From the NCBI RefSeq assembly GCF_007855645.1, contig NZ_CP042261.1:1220501-1284500 (forward strand): DNA of 64,000 nt, read 5' to 3'. The translations under genes and the position numbers were made by a program. Origin of the DNA: Qingshengfaniella alkalisoli (GTDB taxonomy: Bacteria > Pseudomonadota > Alphaproteobacteria > Rhodobacterales > Rhodobacteraceae). Under the pieces are notes generated by a model. That model did not search any database and was not told the origin of the DNA. It saw nothing but the letters and a program-made list of their open reading frames with translations. Within the stretch, counting starts at the first letter, position 1. Every line of letters starts with the position of its first letter. Positions 8,409-16,927 of this stretch are shown piece by piece.

Positions 8409-9489
8409 ATGTTGACGTTTCCGATTCCACTTGTGGTCACCCTGATCCTTGGCTTTCTGGCTTTGCGACATGCACTTGCCGGCGATCGATCAATCCTGTT
8501 TCTAGTGCTGCTCGTGGCCTGCGCGCTCCAGGCCTTCGTGATCTCACTGACACAGCACTACGGGCTGTCCCGGTTGTGGCCTGTCCAACCTGTCATCGCC
8601 GCCGCCATGCCGCCTCTGGCCTGGCTGACATTCCAGTCTGCCGCCCTGCGCCCGTCTGAACGCAATCGCGACTGGCTCCACCTGCTCGGCCCAGCCTTCA
8701 CCGCCTTCTGCACGTTCTTTGCCCCCGATGACGCTGGACGTTGTGCTACCCGCGCTCTTTGCTGGTTACGGCGTGGCGATCCTGGTCCGGCTCCGGACCG
8801 ACGACGCCCTGCCACTCGCGCGGCTCGGCTCCGGTCCGCTGCCGGCGAGGATCTGGAAGGCCATCAGCCTTCTCCTGATTATTTCAGCCGTATCAGACGT
8901 TCTGATCGCCGTTACGCTCCTGCTCGGGCATGCCGAATGGCGGCCACTGATCATCAGTGTCGTCACTTCCTTCACGCTCCTGGGCATCGGGCTCCTGTCG
9001 CTCTCACACGATGCCGAAGGCAAGGCTGAGGAGGGTTCGGACGGGACCGCGCCGGAGACGTCTCACCCCTCGGAGGAAGATGCGGCCCTGATCGCGCGCC
9101 TCGACGCGTTGATGAGGAACGACCGGCTCCATCTCGATCCTGACCTAACGCTTGCCCGTCTCGCTCGGCGGCTGCACGTGCCGATCAAGCAGCTCTCGGC
9201 TGCGATTAACCGGACAACGGGCGAGAATATCTCGCGCTATGTGAACGGGTTTCGCGTTCGCGGCGCCTGCACGCTGCTGGAGAGCGGCGAGAGCGTGACC
9301 CAGGCCATGCTCGGGAGCGGGTTCAACACGAAATCGAACTTCAACCGGGAGTTCTCGCGTGTCATGGGGCAGTCGCCTTCTGCTTTTCTTCGTCGTGCGC
9401 AGGAAGGACAACGCCTGACCGGCGCTCAGGTCAGCCCTGCAAGCAAGGAAGCTGCGCGCGAGACCGCTCTTCAAACGTGGCGGCGTTAG
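8409..9489 (+). pseudogene. AraC-family regulator with N-terminal membrane domain, frameshifted
   Basis: The N-terminal half from the ATG at 8409 has several hydrophobic helices (FPIPLVVTLILGFLALRHAL, SILFLVLLVACALQAFVISL). The reading then must change at about 8722-8726, in a run of five Cs, into another frame that continues with two more membrane helices and a C-terminal AraC HTH pair (LTLARLARRLHVPIKQLSAA, then AMLGSGFNTKSNFNREFSRV). Four Cs would join the two parts without loss (FAP then MTLDVV), so a one-base C insertion explains the break. Membrane-anchored AraC regulators of this plan are common in proteobacteria. Likely regulator of the divergent hydrolase. Real mutation or sequencing error cannot be told. 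Confidence 0.78.
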
Positions 9490-9923
9490 GTACCTAAACC
9501 TCGATTAGCAGCCATTCAGTGCGGATGCAGCATTGGTAAACAAGGGCTCGAACCGGCCGCTCACCGCCTGTTACGCGGGCGACGGCACTGCGGGACTTTC
9601 CCGCCTTTTGCTCACGCGGCTATTGCTGACGCAGCATCGCTTCGCGGATGCGGCATGCTCGCCGTTGCGTTGAAGCCAAAGTCGCCAGAGCGGTCATTCA
9701 AAGCCCCGCTGAGACACGAATTTCAAACCGTGCGTTCGCTGCGGGCGGTTACGAGGACTCAGACGCGGGCGAAGCGTGAATTCGCCGCGCTCGCACCAAT
9801 ACCCCTTTTTTGGTTCGCGCGGTTCGGATCGAGCAAGAGTCTCGCCTCCGACGCTCTTGATAGCGTGTCTTGTCGCGTTTGAGGTACACGAGCTCCGCGC
9901 AGGCTGTGGTCATTTTCGAGTTT
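9490..9923. other. Gene-free stretch
   Basis: About 430 bp after the AraC-type gene. Frames are short and lack motifs or ribosome sites. The sequence (for example 9600-9800) is rich in CGC/GCG words and looks like degraded intergenic DNA. Nothing else recognized. Confidence 0.4.
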
Positions 9924-10205
9924 CTAGAAATCGTCAAATTCGGGGACGTTGCCTAGCCTTACAAGGAAACTTGGGTCGCCGACTTCTCCACTGGCTGGAT
10001 CTTCAGTAACCATGTATGCGTCAGCACCTGCGCAATTCTCAGATAGAGCCTCTCGTTCGGCTCTGTTTTGTGCCTCCGACGCTGTTGAATATTCGAGCTG
10101 CTTGGCAATTTTCAGCCCAGCCTGCCCATCGCGCCCAGCCTTCTTCTCGACATACGTCTGGCAGATATAGTGAATTTTTTCATTGGTCCGCTCTGAGTTT
10201 GTCAT
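9924..10205 (-). CDS. Conserved small hypothetical protein (93 aa)
   Basis: Soluble 93-residue protein, MTNSERTNEKIHYICQTYVE at the N-terminus, then KKAGRDGQAGLKIAKQLEYS, ending in FLVRLGNVPEFDDF. The pattern of a strand (IHYICQTYVEK) followed by a helix with many Ala and Glu (ASEAQNRAEREALSENCAGA) is seen in small conserved proteins of Rhodobacterales and Rhizobiales; no function is known to me. Good coding character and a plausible separate gene. No signal peptide or membrane segment. Confidence 0.6.
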   Translation of the reverse strand: MTNSERTNEKIHYICQTYVEKKAGRDGQAGLKIAKQLEYSTASEAQNRAEREALSENCAGADAYMVTEDPASGEVGDPSFLVRLGNVPEFDDF

Positions 10206-10335
10206 TGGTTGATCCTTAGAGGAAGCCGGGATGAACGGGGAATCCAGGGACTGCCTTGGCTGATTTCAGCCCGACCGGATCGCCTGCGGCCAAGCTTGGT
10301 GCTTAACGCAAAGCAATGCCGCCGAAGCCCTATCA

Positions 10336-10569
10336 TCACTTTGAAACGGCTCTAGAAGGTCGCGTTTTGCGCGCTGGTGTCACTGTGGTTTCTGGTGACG
10401 TGTTCGCCTCTCTTTCAAGGCGCGCATTGCGCAGCCGGGAATTCTTAGCTTGTCGTTGTTCAGTTTCTTCGTCGACCATTTGCCTGACGACACGCGTCGT
10501 CTTATCCATCGGAGTTTCCGGTTTGGAGTCATACACTTTGAACAGATTGTTTTTTGTCAGTTTCGTCAA
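10336..10569 (-). CDS. Small charged hypothetical protein (77 aa)
   Basis: A 77-residue, strongly charged protein beginning MTKLTKNNLFKVYDSK, with a central helix KTTRVVRQMVDEETEQRQAK that resembles the N-terminus of small roseobacter hypothetical proteins. Likely soluble, partly disordered at the C-terminus (TSPETTVTPARKTRPSRA). It lies between the 93-aa gene and the racemase-like gene, all on the minus strand, but the gaps of more than 40 and 130 bp do not prove co-transcription. Function unknown. Confidence 0.5.
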   Translation of the reverse strand: MTKLTKNNLFKVYDSKPETPMDKTTRVVRQMVDEETEQRQAKNSRLRNARLEREANTSPETTVTPARKTRPSRAVSK

Positions 10570-10618
10570 TTTTCAGTTTCCTTTGTTGTTGCAGGTCGGC
10601 TGGACCAAGCGAGGTCTT

Positions 10619-11740
10619 TCAAACCAGCGCCAAGTGTTCGACCTTGCCTTGGGTGTGCCGTGATGGTCGTGTGGGTGGACTGCCCAAGAGTTCTACTTTG
10701 ATGTCCGGCGCGGCCATGGCATGCATCAACGCATTGTAATTCATCTGGAATCTTACCTCGGAACCCAGCGTCGGCTGGGTGCCGGGCGTTCCAATGACAA
10801 GATGATCGCTGGTTGCACCGATCAATGTGCTTCCAACAGGCATTGAAAGCCCCAGAATGTCGGTGTCCTGATGTCCCATAGCGACGATAAAGCGCTTGGA
10901 AACACCACTGGCTTGCGCGATGCGACGTCTTGCCAAAGTTGGTTCGACCAGAGCAATGGCGGAAGGCGCAGGTTTTGCACCCGTTTCAATAACTTCTGCG
11001 ACAAGCGTGAAGGCGTCTGTGTACATCCCCTCGATCCGGTCGCCAGACACTGGCTCAACACCCAGAAGGATCGCCTCACCCAGACGGAGATCGTTGACGC
11101 GACCCGTCGCGTGTTCGCCAAGTGCCCATGGCAGGTTGGCTGAGTTGCCACCAGAGACGATCTCGAGGAACGGGCCGCATACCCTCTCGATCTCATTCGC
11201 GATGTCGCAGAAAGCGGCCATTTGCAACGCAGTCGGGGCAAGCCCGTTCAAGCACGCAAAGTTTGCGCCGATCCCTTTCAACGCAACCCCAGACATTTGC
11301 ATGACCTGCTGCGCAATATCTTCCAGGTTCTCCGGTAATATCCCGTCGCGAAGGTCACCCATTTCGACCATGAGAAAAATACCGTGGACGGAACCATTGC
11401 GGATCGCGGCAGCAGCCAAAGCCGAAATGACCAAAATCTCTGTGTTGTAGCTTGTCTCGCAGGACTGAACGACTTGATCGGCCTGGCTTAACATCGGCGT
11501 GCGGATCAGAGTGATAGGGCCTGTCATGCCTGCCGAACATAGCCTTTGGACATTGCTTATGCGTGCATCTGCAAGCCCTGCGGCCCCGCCATCGAGCATG
11601 GCCTGAGCAATCGCTGGATGCCCACAGACACCCTTGGTCACGCCTGTAACGCCGATCCCACGCGGGCCCAGACGCCCAGCAATTGTCTGTGTGTTGCTCC
11701 GTATCTTGCCCAGATCCACTTCGATGCGCGGGCAGCTCAT
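10619..11740 (-). CDS. PLP-dependent alanine/ornithine racemase-family enzyme
   Basis: A 373-residue fold-type III PLP enzyme of the alanine-racemase N-terminal family. The PLP lysine is in GVTKGVCGHP (about residue 37), where the usual pattern is V(T/V)KA; the phosphate-binding GGNSANLPWAL is near residue 200. The C-terminal barrel extension is shorter than in true Alr, as in ornithine-racemase and YhfX-like members. Its start overlaps the stop of the upstream DUF1611 gene by ATGA, so the two are translationally coupled and should act in one pathway, probably on a D-amino acid or N-acyl amino acid. The exact substrate cannot be read from sequence. Confidence 0.8.
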   Translation of the reverse strand: MSCPRIEVDLGKIRSNTQTIAGRLGPRGIGVTGVTKGVCGHPAIAQAMLDGGAAGLADARISNVQRLCSAGMTGPITLIRTPMLSQADQVVQSCETSYNTEILVISALAAAAIRNGSVHGIFLMVEMGDLRDGILPENLEDIAQQVMQMSGVALKGIGANFACLNGLAPTALQMAAFCDIANEIERVCGPFLEIVSGGNSANLPWALGEHATGRVNDLRLGEAILLGVEPVSGDRIEGMYTDAFTLVAEVIETGAKPAPSAIALVEPTLARRRIAQASGVSKRFIVAMGHQDTDILGLSMPVGSTLIGATSDHLVIGTPGTQPTLGSEVRFQMNYNALMHAMAAPDIKVELLGSPPTRPSRHTQGKVEHLALV

Positions 11741-12936
11741 ATCGCGGCCACGGGCGGCCTTTGTGTCAATCCAGGGTACGCGGCTACGACCATCGCCAGC
11801 AGATGTGCAGCCGGCCTGGCCAATGCATCAGTGACTGGTAGCCCGAGTTTGTGTGATTGGGCCGCGATGGTGTCCGTGATTTCGGCCTCGGACATCTCCT
11901 CGTGATTGAGCGTGACACCGATGACCTTTGTATCGGCAAAGGCTTCGATCAAAGTAATCTCACTTGAAGACGTGGGCATCGGCATATTGGGAAAGTCGCA
12001 GCGATGTGCACGTTTGGGCGCGTGCTGAAGGATGACAGCATCCGGCTGGCTCCCTCGCAGGATAAAGGCGGATGTGCAAAACGCGGGATGGCTGAGTGCG
12101 CCTTGGCCTTCGATCAAAATAACATTGGGTTGTTCCGCTTCAGAAGCCGCAACAATCGCGCCTTCAAGCTCGCCACAGCAGAACTGGGGCGGCACAGCAT
12201 CCATTGCGATACCGTATTTCGCGCCCTGCATCAGGCCGGTCTGGCCCGTGCCGACAAGCACTGTCTTGATCCCCTTCGCATTCAGGGCGTGCGCCAAAAC
12301 GGTTGCCGTTGTGCGCTTGCCAATCGCGCAGTCTGTCCCAAGAATGGCGATGCGCAGGGCTTTGACACCAGCGATACTACCATCGAACAGGCGCATGTCC
12401 TTGCTGGGCTTCGGCTTGCGAATGTCGCGGATCGTGACATTCCGTTCCGAGGCGGCATTGGTGATCTCCATGTCATCGCTCAGGTACTCATGCAGCCCGC
12501 TCACGATGTTCATGCCAAGCTCAATCGCTTGCAGAACAACACCTCGGTCCGCAGCCGAAAGACGTCCTGTTGAAGGAGCCATCCCATAGATCAGCGTATC
12601 GGGAAGGACAGCTTCATGGGCAACTGCCGCATTCAGATGACCAAAGATGGGTATGCTGTTGCTTACATCGTCGAGAACGGTTCCACTATCTTGTCCGATA
12701 TAGGTGCTGTCGATGACAGAAAGGATGCGATACGCTTGTGAATAGCGCACAAGGCCATTCGCCGTCTTGCCATCGATTTGCGCGAAATTTCCCTCGCAAT
12801 AGACGACCGCCGTCGGTGAGGATGTGATCTGCCTGCCTGACGTCATGCCTGCGGGTTTGATCTGTTTCATTGGAGGTGCTTGCGGTCCCCTGATAGGGCA
12901 GCGGATGGTATCGACAGTTTCAGATTTGGTTTCCAT
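11737..12936 (-). CDS. DUF1611 family protein with P-loop (DgcN-like)
   Basis: About 400 residues. The N-terminal Rossmann-like part (AVVYCEGNFAQIDGKTANGL) and the C-terminal P-loop region RIAILGTDCAIGKRTTATVL, followed by GTGQTGLMQGAKYGIAMDAV, are the signature of DUF1611. A member of this family, DgcN, was described as a D-glutamate N-acetyltransferase working with a racemase; here the partner is the coupled PLP racemase-like gene. I infer a D-amino acid catabolic pair. Start taken at the ATG 12936 with GAGAA nine bases upstream; ATG 12948 in the same frame is possible. Confidence 0.78.
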   Translation of the reverse strand: METKSETVDTIRCPIRGPQAPPMKQIKPAGMTSGRQITSSPTAVVYCEGNFAQIDGKTANGLVRYSQAYRILSVIDSTYIGQDSGTVLDDVSNSIPIFGHLNAAVAHEAVLPDTLIYGMAPSTGRLSAADRGVVLQAIELGMNIVSGLHEYLSDDMEITNAASERNVTIRDIRKPKPSKDMRLFDGSIAGVKALRIAILGTDCAIGKRTTATVLAHALNAKGIKTVLVGTGQTGLMQGAKYGIAMDAVPPQFCCGELEGAIVAASEAEQPNVILIEGQGALSHPAFCTSAFILRGSQPDAVILQHAPKRAHRCDFPNMPMPTSSSEITLIEAFADTKVIGVTLNHEEMSEAEITDTIAAQSHKLGLPVTDALARPAAHLLAMVVAAYPGLTQRPPVAAI

Positions 12937-13029
12937 TGTGGTTCTCATTTATAGGTTGGCACGGCGGGCAGAATTGCCCTCACATGTGCATTTTGAATGG
13001 AGATGGTGCCCGTGGCTCGCGCCTAGTTG

Positions 13030-13227
13030 TTAAGGACGCACAGCCCTTTGATTTTTGGAAATTTTGTTGCATTCCCAGCGGTTACCCGACCTGTCCAGAT
13101 GCGCATTTTTGGGAAAGTTTATGAATTCGCATGTCTCGGCAGAGGCGGTGTATCCCGCGACCACAAACGGACTACCAAATGTCACAACTGACGTGGTTGT
13201 GCGCAATGACATCGGCAACCTTCCCAA
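13030..13227 (-). pseudogene. Composite remnant of two gene families present further right
   Basis: A 65-codon frame whose first half, SLRTTTSVVTFGSPFVVAGY, resembles the start of the protein at 17623 (RSTRSTVTFSNPFTLSGYPG), and whose second half, FPKNAHLDRSGNRWECN, resembles the last repeat of the Cys-rich protein at 21308 (LPENAHLDRSGNRWTCN). It looks like a deletion fusion of a second copy of that locus. It could also be a tiny real gene of mixed origin. Not an intact member of either family. Confidence 0.5.
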
Positions 13228-13487
13228 ACATCAGATCCCTGCTACAGGACGTGACAGCTGAATTTTCATGATGGAGGGTTGTGGTCCGCTCTGGCAGGCT
13301 GATACGCCTATTCCGCAGAGAACCGCAACTTTCGTATCTTTCACATAGTCTCTTAACGTCGGAAATACAACGTTGATGACTCTGGCTTCATTTCTAAGAC
13401 CACCCATACCCCAAAAGAGGTCAAGGTTGGCGAGCACAAAGGCACGTTCTGGATTGGCGAACGGCAGTTGAAGTCCGCCAACTTCGT
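13228..13487. other. Short unrecognized frame next to an integrase fragment
   Basis: On the minus strand a frame through 13231-13464 reads LPFANPERAFVLANLDLFWG and later VKDTKVAVLCGIGVSACQSG. I do not recognize it; it has no clear start and lies in fragmentary DNA, so I do not call it a gene. Confidence 0.3.
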
Positions 13488-13675
13488 TCAGATGTTGATT
13501 CTTTCAGCAATGCTTAACGCATCTTCCAGCTCGACACCTAAATAACGCACGGTGCTATCGACCTTCGTATGGCCAAGCAGAAGTTGCACAGCGCGAAGGT
13601 TGCCCGTCTTGCGGTAAATCTCCGCTGCTTTGGTTCGGCGAAGCGAATGGGCAATGTTGCGCCAAACAGGCTCGA
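13488..13675 (-). pseudogene. Tyrosine recombinase, C-terminal fragment
   Basis: The last 60 or so codons of a phage-type integrase: IAHSLRRTKAAEIYRKTGNL with the His and Arg of the catalytic HxLR motif, then QLLLGHTKVDSTVRYLGVEL with the second His and the nucleophile Tyr. The rest of the gene is missing; the IS5-like element begins within or beside it at 13650. A relic of an older integrative element. Confidence 0.75.
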
Positions 13676-13703
13676 GGGTGAATGCGCCCTTTCCCCGCTG
13701 AGT

Positions 13704-14699
13704 TCAGGTGACGGCTTCAATCTCGGCTCTGCCAAGGGCCGAGAAGGTGTTCGTGATTGCGATGCGGATGTGGATTTCGGCGAACGGACATGATCCTCTC
13801 ACCGAAAAGTTTCAGGCAGTTCATCCTGGCCTCGACCCGGCTTCGGATATGGTATCGCGCCCACTTCTTCCAAAGTGCCCGGCCCAGATGTCGGGTTGCA
13901 CGCAGGATTTCGTTTCTCGTGATGGCCGCGTGGCAGTCTGCCTTCCCCAGGCGCGCCCGTTGCGACGGATGGGTAGTGAGGGCATGACTGCCACGGGTTC
14001 GAAGGAATGCCCGAACGCATCGGCACCTCGTTCAATGATCGCCCATGACATCGGCGCGTATCATAGGCACCATCGGCGGTGACGGTCTCGATCGTCTCGT
14101 CGGTCGGGATCTGTGCCAGCAGCTCCGGCAGCAGCCGGCTGTCGCCCTGACGGCTTGATGTGAACTCGACCGCGCGAACGTCTCCCGTGCCGGCGTCCAT
14201 GGCGATATGTACTTTCCGCCACTTCCTGCGGCGCGAGGTTCCATGCTTGCGGGCCAGCCACTCACCATCACCACGGAACTTGATGCCTGTGCTATCGATC
14301 AACAGGTTCAGCGGCTGCCCGGAGACGCGATACGGGATCTGCACCGCAATCCGCGCCTGGCGACGGCACAGGGTCGAGAAATCCGGCACCGGCCAGTCGA
14401 GACCAGCCATCTGGATCAGGCTTTCGACCAATCCAACGGTCTGGCGGAGCGGAAGACCGAACAGGACTTTCAGCGTCAGACAAGCCTGGATCGCATTCGT
14501 CGGGTAAACCGTCCCCCGGACGGTTTACTGGCCCTCCTCATTCCGAGAAAGTCTCGGGCCGTCCCCGCTTGCCGGACTTCTGCGCATACCAAACCATGTC
14601 GGGGTCGAACCAGACCGAGAGCGAGCCACGCTTGCGCAGCGCAGCGTTATACTCGGACCAGTTCGTCGTACGGTAGCGGGTTGGAGGAGGCTTCGGCAT
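13704..14699 (-). pseudogene. IS5-family transposase, disrupted
   Basis: Starts MPKPPPTRYRTTNWSEYNAA at 14699. After GRPETFSE a stop and the 48-bp hairpin repeat interrupt the frame; it resumes as LTLKVLFGLPL and MAGLDWPVPDFSTLCRRQAR, has the DDE core around LLIDSTGIKFRGDGEWLARK, AMDAGTGDVRAVEFTSSRQG and VTADGAYDTRRCH, then shifts frame again. In the third frame the C-terminus reads LWKKWARYHIRSRVEARMNC, which shows that a Trp stands where the copies at 39286 and 44246 have a TAG. Inactive. Confidence 0.8.
14496..14543. repeat. 48-bp hairpin repeat, copy B
   Basis: Same length and ends (ATTCGTCGGG to CCTCCTCATT) as copy A at 6650. The stem is GTAAACCGTCC (14505-14515) and GGACGGTTTAC (14519-14529) around CCC, again 11 perfect pairs. 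The three stem positions that differ from copy A are all matched by changes on the other side. It interrupts the IS5-like transposase. Confidence 0.7.
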
Positions 14700-14782
14700 A
14701 GACGCCAGCTACATCACTGGATTCATGAAGGGAATCCTCGCCGATATCTGTAACAACGCCCATGGCAATGTTCGAAGGTGCT

Positions 14783-14809
14783 TTGGCACTCGCCATACCG
14801 GAGTGCCAA
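14783..14809. promoter_or_regulatory. Perfect 9-bp inverted repeat
   Basis: TTGGCACTC and GAGTGCCAA flank a 9-bp spacer, just outside the right end of the IS5-like element and downstream of the small gene that ends at 14922. It could be a weak terminator for that gene (no T-run) or an operator whose gene was lost. Confidence 0.4.
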
Positions 14810-14921
14810 TATCATCGAAATGATGGCGCAGCTGGGGTTCCACAATAGCGTCTCGAAAATATCTTTCGGCTTCCTATCATTGGTAGCCATTCATGCTCGC
14901 GCACATCGTCGACGCTCGGCT

Positions 14922-15158
14922 TTACAAGCGCCGAACAGAGTTACCGCCAGCGATGATCGCGTTGATCAAATCCGCGACGGCACGATGCTTTTCCGTTTCA
15001 AGTTCCGTGCCCACAGCGTTCTCATGGGACGCCGCAGCGTCGCGAAGAACCCCCACGATCTCGTGCTCGGGCAGCAGCTTGCGGTCATTCATCGCAAGCA
15101 GAAGCGCCTCGCAGATCGAAAGGGCCGCCGTGCCGGCATGATCTGTCTGGTCGGGCAT
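14922..15158 (-). CDS. Small hypothetical protein (78 aa), possibly Fnr-controlled
   Basis: A 78-residue mainly helical protein, MPDQTDHAGTAALSICEALL at the start, then MNDRKLLPEHEIVGVLRDAA. The ATG at 15158 follows GAGGAAA eight bases upstream; longer in-frame starts to 15299 cross the promoter region and are rejected. Proteins of this type occur as small hypotheticals in alphaproteobacterial stress clusters. It is divergent from the Crp/Fnr gene, and the Fnr-like box at 15248 lies about 90 bp upstream of its start, so control by that regulator is likely. Function unknown. Confidence 0.6.
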   Translation of the reverse strand: MPDQTDHAGTAALSICEALLLAMNDRKLLPEHEIVGVLRDAAASHENAVGTELETEKHRAVADLINAIIAGGNSVRRL

Positions 15159-15247
15159 CGTGGGATTTCCTCGCTGCGAATTGGCGTGCATGGCCGTGGC
15201 GCGCCGGGATGATCCGCTCCTTTGTTGCAGGTAATGTGCTAGGATGG

Positions 15248-15263
15248 ACTGATCTGAATCAGT
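15248..15263. promoter_or_regulatory. Fnr/FixK-like box in a divergent promoter region
   Basis: ACTGATCTGAATCAGT is a perfect inverted repeat, half site ACTGAT and spacer CTGA, close to the Fnr/FixK consensus TTGAT-N4-ATCAA. It is centred about 70 bp upstream of the Crp/Fnr gene start and about 97 bp upstream of the divergent small gene start. Most likely the binding site of the regulator encoded at 15326 or of a related one. Confidence 0.55.
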
Positions 15264-15325
15264 GGCTTGGTCAGAAGTTTTCGCTACTGCCTTCACCATG
15301 AACTGCCGTTATTGCGAGGGAGCGT

Positions 15326-16060
15326 ATGACCGTCGAGGCGCAAAGCCCCCTGATCCGCAAGCTTTCGACCTTCGTCGCATTGTCGGAGGCGGAGCTTGCC
15401 GTGCTCGCGCGTCTGCACCGCCGCCGCCGGACGTTCGTTGCCGGACGGGACATGGTGCATCAGGGGCAGTCCGGCCAGCTGGCCTACATCCTGTCGTCTG
15501 GCTGGGTCTGTTCCTACAAAATCCAGCCCGACGGGACGCGCCAGATCGTCGATTTTCAGGTTCCGGGCGACTTCCTCGGCCTGCGCAGCGTGCTGTTGCG
15601 CACCTCGGACCACAGCTTCGAGCCCATCGTCGACATCGAAGCTGCCGAAGTGCTGACGGACGACCTTCTTGAGGCGTTTGCGCAGACGCCACGCCTGGCG
15701 ACCGCAATTCTCTGGGCGGCATCAAGGGACGAGGCGATGGTCGTGGAGCATCTCGTCGGCATCGGTCGGCGTGATGCAGACGCCCGCATGGCGCATTTCC
15801 TGCTGGAGCTGGGATCGAGGCTGGCGCTGGTCGGCATAGGCAGCAAGGAAGGCTTCGACTGCCCGCTGACGCAGTATCACCTGGCAGATACGCTGGGGCT
15901 GAGCGCGGTCCACGTGAACCGCGTCCTGCGGCAGCTTCGTGAGAGTGGGCTGGTGACCTTTCGTGACGGGCATGTGACGTTTCACGACTATGGCGGGCTG
16001 GTGGAACTTGCCGAGTTCGATTCGGCATATCTGGACCAGAGCGGGCCCCTCCTGAAATGA
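15326..16060 (+). CDS. Crp/Fnr-family transcriptional regulator
   Basis: A 244-residue regulator with a cyclic-nucleotide-type beta-barrel (about residues 15-130; FVAGRDMVHQGQSGQLAYIL, then VPGDFLGLRSVLL) and a C-terminal winged HTH (YHLADTLGLSAVHVNRVLRQ). No cluster of cysteines that would bind an iron-sulfur centre is present, so it is not a classical oxygen-sensing Fnr. The HTH carries the NRVLRQL pattern of the Crp/Fnr family. It probably binds the palindrome at 15248 and may control the surrounding small-protein and HflKC cluster; this is inferred from position only. Confidence 0.85.
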   Translation: MTVEAQSPLIRKLSTFVALSEAELAVLARLHRRRRTFVAGRDMVHQGQSGQLAYILSSGWVCSYKIQPDGTRQIVDFQVPGDFLGLRSVLLRTSDHSFEPIVDIEAAEVLTDDLLEAFAQTPRLATAILWAASRDEAMVVEHLVGIGRRDADARMAHFLLELGSRLALVGIGSKEGFDCPLTQYHLADTLGLSAVHVNRVLRQLRESGLVTFRDGHVTFHDYGGLVELAEFDSAYLDQSGPLLK

Positions 16061-16117
16061 GAGGGCCGCCCTCCCTGTTCGGCAGACGGCTCTAGTGGTC
16101 ACGTCAGACGCCGAATG

Positions 16118-16306
16118 TCACGCGAGGGCGTGGGTCGCTGCATTGAGTTCATTGTTTGACTCAGCCTCCCTCATGGCAAGACGCGCTTCCTCGGCGGCCG
16201 CGTAGTGCTTCAATGCTTCATTCTTCTTCAGGCTTGGCAGCGCAGCGTTGCAAGCATTTCTGACGGAGATTGCCTTCAGCGATGGCCGTGTCATGTTGAG
16301 CGGCAT
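16118..16306 (-). CDS. Small helical hypothetical protein (62 aa)
   Basis: A 62-residue Ala-rich protein, MPLNMTRPSLKAISVRNACN then KKNEALKHYAAAEEARLAMR, predicted to be two helices. An ATG at 16306 is preceded by AAAGGAC in the minus strand sense, giving some support for translation. Size, position in a run of small genes and even codon use argue for a real gene; no function can be given. Confidence 0.42.
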   Translation of the reverse strand: MPLNMTRPSLKAISVRNACNAALPSLKKNEALKHYAAAEEARLAMREAESNNELNAATHALA

Positions 16307-16513
16307 GGCATTGTCCTTTCATGGAAGTTCCGAGAATAAGAAGCCTGCCAAAATGCCGACCTTTGGGGTACGGCACCCTCGCACGCTTCCAAGTACTCGG
16401 TAAACGTGCCACCAAATACTCGTTGGGCACATCTCATCTAGTCAATGTCAGGGCCTTGCTGCACTGACGCAAGTTAGTCCGGCCCCTCCGCATGTAGAGT
16501 GTCTCTGCGGTGC

Positions 16514-16927
16514 TCAGGTCACTGCAGTTTGCTGGTGGGAAATCCTCAACCATCTGTCTTCATCGCGAAGGTAAGTTGAGGCGCATAGCGCCTCCAGTAT
16601 AGGCACATCAGCTTTCTCTGCCGAGACCCGGTAAGTAAGAATGGCGATATCACCGCACCGCATCACACGCCGTTCGGCCATGACAACGGAACGCCAGCCG
16701 GTTCTCTGTCGAAGATGGGTCCAGATCTGGTCACCCTGGAGGATGCCGGGCGGATAGGAAAAGATCATGACGGCGTTGTTAGCCGTCGTCGCACGCGCGT
16801 TGTCCGCGCCACTGGTCCAGAAGTGTTCCTCCACGTCCCAGAGAACGCCCTGCTCGCGCGGCGATAGCGTCCCGGACTTGTGCGCCGCATGGGATGGTGT
16901 TCTTCCGGTCTCAGTTGAGAGAGTCAT
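16514..16927 (-). CDS. NTF2-like (SnoaL/DUF4440-type) protein
   Basis: A 137-residue soluble protein with the cone-shaped NTF2 fold pattern: an N-terminal helix (LSPREQGVLWDVEEHFWTSG), then strands and the conserved end YRVSAEKADVP followed by CASTYLRDEDRWLRISHQQT, in which the Trp and the final strand are typical of DUF4440/SnoaL-like proteins. Members of this group bind small hydrophobic ligands or act as lyase-like enzymes; nothing shows which here. The start overlaps the stop of the upstream gene by ATGA (16924-16927), so the two are one transcription unit. Confidence 0.65.
   Translation of the reverse strand: MTLSTETGRTPSHAAHKSGTLSPREQGVLWDVEEHFWTSGADNARATTANNAVMIFSYPPGILQGDQIWTHLRQRTGWRSVVMAERRVMRCGDIAILTYRVSAEKADVPILEALCASTYLRDEDRWLRISHQQTAVT

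Larger units (their letters stand above)
13650..14760 (-). mobile_element. IS5-family insertion sequence, copy 3 (diverged, degenerate)
   Basis: Bounded on the left by GGCAATGTTGCGCC and on the right by the complement of GGCGTTGTTACAGATATC, related to the ends GGCATTGTTGC of the copies at 39286 and 44246. It contains a broken transposase on the minus strand and the 48-bp hairpin repeat. No target-site duplication is obvious. It differs from the other two copies throughout and so is a separate IS of the same group. Confidence 0.7.

Noticed and set aside
12004-12589. Two plus-strand frames of about 185 codons
   Set aside because: Antisense to the DUF1611 gene; no motif of their own.
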